Of a DNA stretch of 13,933 bases, positions 8,676-13,933 are shown one piece after another. A program made the position numbers and the translations under genes. Position 1 is the first letter of the stretch; the number at the start of each line of letters is the position of its first letter. The DNA is taken from assembly GCA_001430745.1 (NCBI GenBank), contig KQ482061.1:957992-971924 (forward strand). Reading direction: 5' to 3'. The notes below the pieces were generated by a model. The model did no database searches. It saw only the letters and a list, made by a program, of their open reading frames with translations, and was not told the DNA's origin. Origin of the DNA: Auxenochlorella pyrenoidosa. Its lineage: Eukaryota; Chlorophyta; Trebouxiophyceae; Chlorellales; Chlorellaceae.

Positions 8676-8993
8676 TTTTGATGTGTCGATCTGCTTTTCG
8701 ACGTTCAATCGGGACTGCCAGAATGAGACTCCCCGCCCTGCACATGCTGCGTCTGCCGCGGGTCCAGTTGCAAGAAGAGGCTTGCAAAGCGATCGATATC
8801 GACTATTTACACGGTTGATCGCACATAAGCTGGCTGCGTCCCTTCACGCTGTTCCAAGCTGCTCCCGGCTTCAGCCGTTCAGCCGTCGCGCACCCAGCCG
8901 TCGCGCACCCAGTCATTATACAGTCGTGTGCTTACTAGTGATCGCAAGTCGGCCCCGAGCGGCCAACCCACCCTAGCGGCTGCCGCTCCGGCC
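8676..8993. promoter_or_regulatory. Divergent promoter region between the DUF89 and b561 genes
   Basis: Only 318 bp separate the two start codons, DUF89 leaving leftwards and the cytochrome b561 gene rightwards, so the two genes probably share promoter DNA. It is less GC-rich than the genes, with AT-richer stretches near 8790-8830 (GATATCGACTATTTACAC). A TATA-like ATTATACA sits at 8915-8922, about 75 nt before the b561 ATG. A 15-bp tandem repeat lies just upstream of that. Confidence 0.5.
8880..8909. repeat. Two perfect tandem copies of a 15-bp unit
   Basis: CAGCCGTCGCGCACC occurs at 8880-8894 and again at 8895-8909, preceded by a partial copy (CAGCCGTT). It lies in the divergent promoter, 84-114 bp before the b561 start codon, and could be a duplicated regulator site or a simple slippage product. 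Confidence 0.85.
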
Positions 8994-10501
8994 ATGTCGG
9001 CCTCGGCGGCGCAATCGGCGCTGGCGCTGCAGCGCCCCATCCAGACGCTCAGCGTCGGCTGCTGTGTGGCCATGGCCATGGCGATGCTGCCGGCAGCCTA
9101 CCAGGGGGAGCTTTTCGCTTGGCACCCCTTGATGTTCACGCTGGGCTTCATTGGGTTCATGACCGAGGCGGGTGCAGCGCAGGGAGGGGGAGTGGCACCT
9201 GACGCCAAGGCACCACTGCACAGCGAGGCCAACAGTCTGAGGAAGGGCTGGCCGGCCTTGGAGCGTGCCGCGCCCCCGCAGCAGGGGTGGGCTGCATCCA
9301 ACCAGCCCCTCAGCCCGCCGCTGGTCAACCCCATGCGCGCAGGGCATCATGGCGGCGGTGCGCTTCCGCCCCAACGAGGGCAGCACCCGCGTGGCCGCCA
9401 TCACCAACCACGCGCTCATCCAGAGCGCCGCCACCGCCTGCTGCTGCCTCGGCTTCTACGCCATTTTCCACAATAAGGCGAGCCCAGGCGCGCGGCGCTG
9501 TAGCATTGGATGCGTGCCCCTCACATGTCATGTCGCAGCACGCGTGACGCGCCCTCGTGGCTAGCATTGGACAGACCGCCTTGCAGTTCCTAGCTGAGTA
9601 GAGTTGCTGCCCCCCTCCGCAGAACCTCAAGGGCAAGCAGCACTTTACCAGCCTGGTGAGGAGGCCAGCAGGCACTGTGGCCGCTGCCGTCTTGCTGGCA
9701 TGCCTGCGGCCCCACGTGGCCAGGCACCGGGGCGCAGCACGCAGCCAGTCCAACCCTGGCGCATCCCCGTGCTTTGCATGTCCCACCTGCAGCACGGCAA
9801 GGTGGGGCTGCTCACCTTCTGCCTGGCGCTGGCGTCCCCCCTGCTGGGCGCGCTGAGCTTCCGCCGGCTGGGCCTTGTGCAGCGCTTCCCAGAGGGCTGG
9901 CAGCCGCGCCTCAAGTGGCTGCACCGCCTGGTGGGTTTGGGAGGGGGGTGGGGGGTGGGGGGGTGCAGAGATAGGTGCAGCGCCGAGGCACAGTACCGGG
10001 CTGCCTGGTGTTGCTGCCGTGCCCGCGCCGCCGTGCCGCTCGCTGGCAAGCCTGCTGTCTTATTTGCTGCGCCTGGCCCTGCCTCTCCCACAGCGCATGC
10101 CCCAATGTGTGCACCGAACCCTCTGCAGATCTCCGTGTACGCCTACGTCACCGCCATGGTGGCCATGCAGCTGCCGCTGCCGCACAAGGCGGTGCTGACC
10201 GGGCTCTGGTGCCGCGCCTGGCAGGTGCTCTCCGCTGGATCCGCCACCTGCCTGTCAGCCTGGCGGTTGTGGGTCACGTCCATGAGATGTCGTCCCAGGA
10301 GGAATGTTGCAAGATGCATTTCTAGTCGACACTAGGCAAAAACTGACACTGCCTCCCTGCCTGACCGCGCTGCTGCAGGCGGGCGTGGCGGCACTGGCAG
10401 GGTGCATGCTGTACGTGCTGCGGGGGCGCATCAGCGGGCCGCGGGTGCTGCCCTCCGCTACAGCCTCTGCTCCTGCCTTCCAGACCCCCAAGAACCTCTA
10501 G
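8994..10501 (+). CDS. Cytochrome b561-domain transmembrane protein (CYB561D2-like), six exons
   Basis: Exons are 8994-9167, 9343-9477, 9623-9655, 9793-9930, 10129-10224 and 10379-10501, all joined in phase 0, giving 232 residues plus TAG. CYB561D2-type proteins are of about this length. Hydrophobic segments lie roughly at 19-36, 44-62, 78-98, 115-136, 157-177 and 192-208, fitting the six-helix b561 core. Four His at expected places are candidate ligands for two b-type hemes: His44 (FAWHPLMF), His81 (TNHALIQ), His115 (SLHGKVGLL) and His158 (WLHRL). Family members move electrons across membranes, often from ascorbate, and act as ferric or monodehydroascorbate reductases; the donor and membrane here are not known. 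The C-terminal 25 residues are Pro/Ala/Ser-rich. Introns 1 and 2 are best read with GC donors (GAG|GCGGGT, AAG|GCGAGC), which restore FMTEGIMAAVRF and NKNLKGK. A GT alternative for intron 1 (donor at 9172, acceptor before 9314) would insert about ten residues after the second helix. No TGTAA was found downstream. Confidence 0.87.
9939..9963 (+). other. G-quadruplex-type motif just inside b561 intron 4
   Basis: Four G runs of 3, 6, 6 and 7 are separated by single A or T bases, starting 8 nt after the GTGGGT donor at 9931, on the transcribed-RNA sense. G runs near a donor are known to act as splicing enhancers; that role here is inference. Confidence 0.75.
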
Positions 10502-10942
10502 GGGGTAACGGGCAAACAAACAACTCATTCGCTGCAACGCCTGCATGCGTTCTTGAACTGCAACCTGACATGCACTGCCACTGATGCCACTGATGGGCGG
10601 CTCTTAAGAAAATCTCGCGACCTGTTCAATTCTTGTGTTACCCCACTTGCTGCCTGACAGCAAACATGGCAAAGTTCAGGGCAAGGGGGCACAGGGTTGA
10701 TGGGGTCGACGCAGGGTCGATGGCGTCAAGGGTCCACAGGAGGGGCGCGCTAAGGCAGAAGTATCATTTTGTCTCGGGTTTCAGGAACCGGGCGAATTTG
10801 CGTGCAGACTGATATCCAATAAGTTAGCAAAACAACAGCTAGGGTTCATATCGAGGAGGCGGCTGGATGAGAGAGCTTACAAGGTCATGAGGGCAAGCAT
10901 AGCCGCTCTTGGCTGGTGCAATTCACGGCACCTGTTGCATCG
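10502..10942. other. Convergent 3' flanks, no gene seen
   Basis: This stretch lies between the b561 stop and the stop of the minus-strand PhoD-like gene. It includes a short imperfect repeat of GGGTCGA-type units near 10690-10730 and a TGTAA for the minus strand. No open frame with support was found. Confidence 0.55.
10877..10881 (-). terminator. TGTAA polyadenylation signal of the PhoD-like gene
   Basis: TTACA on the plus strand is TGTAA on the minus strand, 61 nt beyond the PhoD-like stop codon. This would make a short 3' UTR. Confidence 0.45.
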
Positions 10943-13713
10943 TCAGCCCCGCCCTGGCGCCGCTGGCAGCTCCAATTCAGGACGCGCTGCCACGCTGACG
11001 GCTGCCACCGCAACCGCAGCATCAATCTGGAAGGCAGGGTTGGGAGGGGGCATGAGAGGGAAGGCAGGGGTCGGGTTTGCGCACCCAGCCCGGGGTCCTG
11101 AAGCATGCCGTTGTGCGCTGCCTGCCGCAGCCGCCCTGAGGCCCTGCTAGGCTCTTTTTGTAGCGCCTGAGAAGGCACGCACCTTGGCGCCATTCTTCTG
11201 TCCCAGACTGCCAGTGGCGACCGTCGCCCTGGCAGCCGCGGGGTGGCGCGGCGCGATGACAGTATACGTCTCCTCTGCCCGCCCCTTGCTGCAGGAGGAG
11301 GCAGGGGTGCAATGGTTGAGAACCCAGGCAAAATTTGCAGTGTTTCAACTGGAGCAGCAGGTGCCTCACACAGGCAGGGGCCAAGCAGGGCAAGCGCGCA
11401 GGGACGCCCGGTGCACCCAGCCAGCGCCCTGCCGCCTGCACGCGCGCTGGGGCAGACAGGAGACGCCGATGCGCAGCCCAGCGCCAGGGGGTGGTACCGG
11501 GCACTCGACAGCTGGGCGGGCGGCGAGCGGCACACCCACCGCTTCAGCGCGTTCTCCACGCGCAGCACAAAGCGCAGGCCGCCAAAGTTGGGGTCACCCG
11601 GCACAGTGGGCGGGCTGAAGGGGGGCGCCACCAGCGAGATGTCGCACCTGCGCACAACAAACGGTAGCATTGCAGTGGGAGCGGCAGGGTGCGGGGCCGG
11701 TCAGGGCAATAGCGGGCAGAAGCACCGCCATGCAGAAGCCATGCCATGCATGGGCACGCAGATACGGCCAGGCACCGTTTGTGCCCTGGCTTGCGGTGCG
11801 GATGCGGGCACAGGGGGCCGCGGCAGAGGAGCGCAGGAGGGGCACAGCACGCAGCGCCAGGGGTGGCCGACGCGGCGGCTGGGCGCACGACCTGGGCCGC
11901 TGGCATGAAGCAGGCGGGCGGCGCTGGCTGACCCACCAGTTGCGCGCGTTGATCAGCTTGTCGGTGCGGGGGTGGTTGGGGTAGAAGGTGCGCACCATCT
12001 TCTGCCGCGTCTTGCCGTCCACGTTGGCTGCACAGCCACCGGTGGCCCGGGCAGGGGGTGCAGCCAGCAGTGGGCGCACGCCACAGGGCAGCAGGGAGGC
12101 AGAAGCAGGGCGGGCCACTGTGCATTCCAGCGTCGGGAGCGACTAGTTGCAATGCAGGCGCTGTCAAGCTGTTCACCCCCTGAGTGGCAGCCCCCCCCCT
12201 CTATCGGCTCACTGGCAAAGTTGGTGCGCAGCAGCATGCGCACGATGTTGTGGCCGGGCGGGCCGTTCATAATGGCGGATGAGATGATCTGCGGCATGTA
12301 CAGCGGGTCGTCGCTGCAGGGGGCGGGGGCATACAGAGGAGAGATTATCCAATGTGTGGGCAGCCAGGCTTGTGTGGGCAGCCAGAGCAGAGTACTCCAA
12401 GGTCGGGGCGCGCGCTGAGGAGCACAGCGCTAATGGCCCTAAGGAGCTGCCGGGCCCTGGTCGCTGCCTAGGGAAAGTGATTGTTCAGGACCGCAAAGCA
12501 TGCGCATGGCGCTAGGCAGCACTGCCAGTGCCGGAGCATGCGGAACTGCCAGTGCCACCCACAGCATGCAGCCAGCGGCAGCTTTGAGGTGTCCTCGTCG
12601 CGGGCTCCAAACCCCGGCGCAGCACGCCTGCTATGCAGCCAGCGCCTGGCGCCAGCCGACCCAGCACGACAAGTGGCAGCAAGGAAGCGGCGCTCACGCG
12701 AGGGTCGGGGCCTTTGGCCTGCTGTACAGCCGCCCCACGCCGCCCACGTGCGCGTCGCCTGCAGGGCGGGCCGGCGGGTAAGGCAAGAGCTATTGCTATT
12801 CGGCATTTCCAGCCTGGTGCATTGCTGCCAGCAGGACGAAGGTTGGCGGCAGCGGGTGCCCCCCCTCACCCGACAGGATGGTCACGCGCAGGTGCTTGTC
12901 GGTGCTGAACCTCTGCAGCATGTGGATGAACTGCACGCGCTCCTCCTTGTGGATGTCGGCCGCCCAGCCGTCCACCAGGTCGTCCAGGATCTGGGGGGGT
13001 GGGGTTAAGGGGCGGGGGGTGGTAAGGGGCGGGGCGGGCATAACGGGACCAGGAGGCGGCACGAGGGGCGGGCAGGAGGCGGGCTGGGCGCCGTGCAGGC
13101 ACTCTTCGAGGGTGCATCCCGTCCTGGCAGACGCTGCTAGGCCGACAGGCAAGATCCATGAGCGGAGCCCGCGCATGTGACCGGCGCGGGGCGCAGGGCG
13201 GTGGGTGCCTTGAGGGCACGCCGAGCGCACACCTCTGGCTGGTCGTATCGGTCCAGCAGGCCGGTCTTCCTGAACAGCTTGCGCATGGTGGGCGAGTTCT
13301 TGACCATCCACAGCACGCCTGCGGCCAGTGGGCAGGGCCAGCCAGCGTCAGCCGTGCTGTGCTGAGGCGGCACGGCAAGCCGGGCAGCTGCCAGGTGAGC
13401 ACCCCTGGCGCTGGGCACGCTGAGGAGGCAGCCACACGGGACTGGGCTGCGGCAATTGTGGCATGCTGTGTCAAATGCGGCTGAGCAAACGGTCACACAA
13501 GTTCGTGACATGCTGGCAGGAACTACCAAGGGTGCCCGCCTCCCTGCTTACAACACGACTGCTTGCCCAGCGGGCGCACGCCCCCCCACCTCCCAGAATC
13601 GCCTCGGCGGTGGGGATGGCCGGGAAGATGAGCGGGCAGCCGCACAGCACCACAATGTGCTGCGGGCCCTCGGGCAGGGCCGCCACAGTCCGCTCCAGCA
13701 GATCGTATGTGGA
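10943..13713 (-). CDS. Eukaryotic PhoD-like metallophosphatase (PhoD_2 type), C-terminal nine exons, 5' partial
   Basis: Minus-strand exons are 13713-13590, 13318-13233, 12990-12870, 12758-12698, 12313-12213, 12027-11937, 11647-11540, 11288-11183 and 11026-10943. They total 882 nt, 293 residues plus TGA, with every junction in phase and all GT-AG. Marks in order (numbered from the first visible residue): HIVVLCGCPLIFP near 20-32; PEILDDLVDGW near 70-80; EERVQFIHML; RVTILSGDAH, where Asp112 and His114 form the GDxH metal-binding motif; VGGVGRLYS; PLYMPQIISSAIMNGPP; VRTFYPNHPRTDKLINARNWCD; and GGLRFVLRVE. This order matches eukaryotic PhoD-like phosphoesterases, which hydrolyse phosphate esters with bound metal ions. 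The N-terminal half, including the other metal ligands, is beyond the right edge. Ala113 replaces the more usual Val in GDVH, which should not affect metal binding. The final exon is low-complexity and Ala/Val-rich. Upstream of 13713 there is an intron, with a possible 27-nt exon at 13871-13845. Substrate and location are unknown. Confidence 0.87.
12993..13038. other. G/C-strand-asymmetric tract before a PhoD-like acceptor
   Basis: Plus-strand G runs (seven or more blocks of three to seven G) lie immediately beside exon 12990-12870. On the gene's own strand this is a C-rich polypyrimidine tract ending CCCCCCCAG, the 3' splice site. On the other strand it has G-quadruplex potential. Confidence 0.7.
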
Positions 13714-13933
13714 CTACGGCGGGGAGCACGCACAGCATGGCAAAGCATGGTGAGCACGAATCTCATCCCAGGGGCTCTGCCTGCTCGGCGTGCGTGCAGC
13801 AGGCGTGGCGGCTGGGCCCGCGGCGCCTTGCCAGGCAGCTTCACCCCTCGCGCCCGCAGCGCATCAAGCTTCTGGCATCAGCCGCCCCCCCCCCCACCAC
13901 CACCACACACCACACACCCACCATCACCACGCA
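13714..13933 (-). other. Intronic or upstream region of the PhoD-like gene at the right edge
   Basis: The acceptor CCGCCGTAG ends at 13714 on the minus strand. No convincing longer upstream PhoD exon is visible here. One possible in-phase micro-exon, 13871-13845, would read KLDALRARG between a CCAG acceptor and a GTGAAG donor. Confidence 0.45.
13885..13930. repeat. C11 run followed by an ACC/CAC microsatellite
   Basis: Eleven C (13885-13895) are followed by interrupted CCA and CA units to near the edge. The reverse strand is a GT/GGT repeat within the presumed intron of the PhoD-like gene. Confidence 0.85.

Noticed and set aside
11243..12418. Long plus-strand open frames over the PhoD-like gene
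   Set aside because: They are shadows of minus-strand exons whose joined product matches PhoD-like phosphatases in order and spacing.
13885..13930. His-rich coding tract (CAC/CCA repeats)
   Set aside because: It is a simple microsatellite next to a C11 run, in the presumed intron, with no supported frame.

Overview
The window looks like nuclear DNA of a GC-rich green alga, probably a Chlorella-like trebouxiophyte. This rests on many short GT-AG and GC-AG introns, Gln/Ala/Ser-rich low-complexity protein, and TGTAA motifs (the usual green-algal polyadenylation signal) downstream of several stop codons. The species assignment is inference. No operon, CRISPR array, rRNA, tRNA or transposase was seen.

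Layout. (1) 2-994 (+) is the 3' end of a Gln/Arg-rich, probably coiled-coil protein of unknown function. (2) 1424-8675 (-) is a complete 11-exon gene for a stand-alone DUF89 metal-dependent phosphatase of the plant At2g17340 type, 393 residues after splicing. All ten junctions keep frame and family spacing. (3) Its sixth intron (2801-7039, 4,239 nt) holds two tandem, related genes on the opposite strand: copy 1 (about 3047-4250) and copy 2 (5019-6490). They share a three-exon, phase-0 layout and encode an unrecognised protein with a weakly GAF-like core. Copy 1 has a disrupted first exon and may be decaying. (4) 8676-8993 is a 318-bp divergent promoter region. (5) 8994-10501 (+) is a complete six-exon cytochrome b561-domain protein (CYB561D2-like, 232 residues). 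(6) 10943-13713 (-) is the 3' part (nine exons, 293 residues) of a eukaryotic PhoD-like metallophosphatase that continues past the right edge.

The most unusual points are the nested tandem pair inside the phosphatase intron and the frequency of GC-AG introns. In the spliced models, six of 27 introns are best explained by GC donors. Four are in the DUF89 gene and two in the b561 gene. None is in the PhoD-like gene or the nested pair. Two of the genes encode phosphatases, but nothing in the sequence shows that the genes act in one pathway. All models are manual reconstructions from reading frames, splice signals and remembered family sequences; no search was run.
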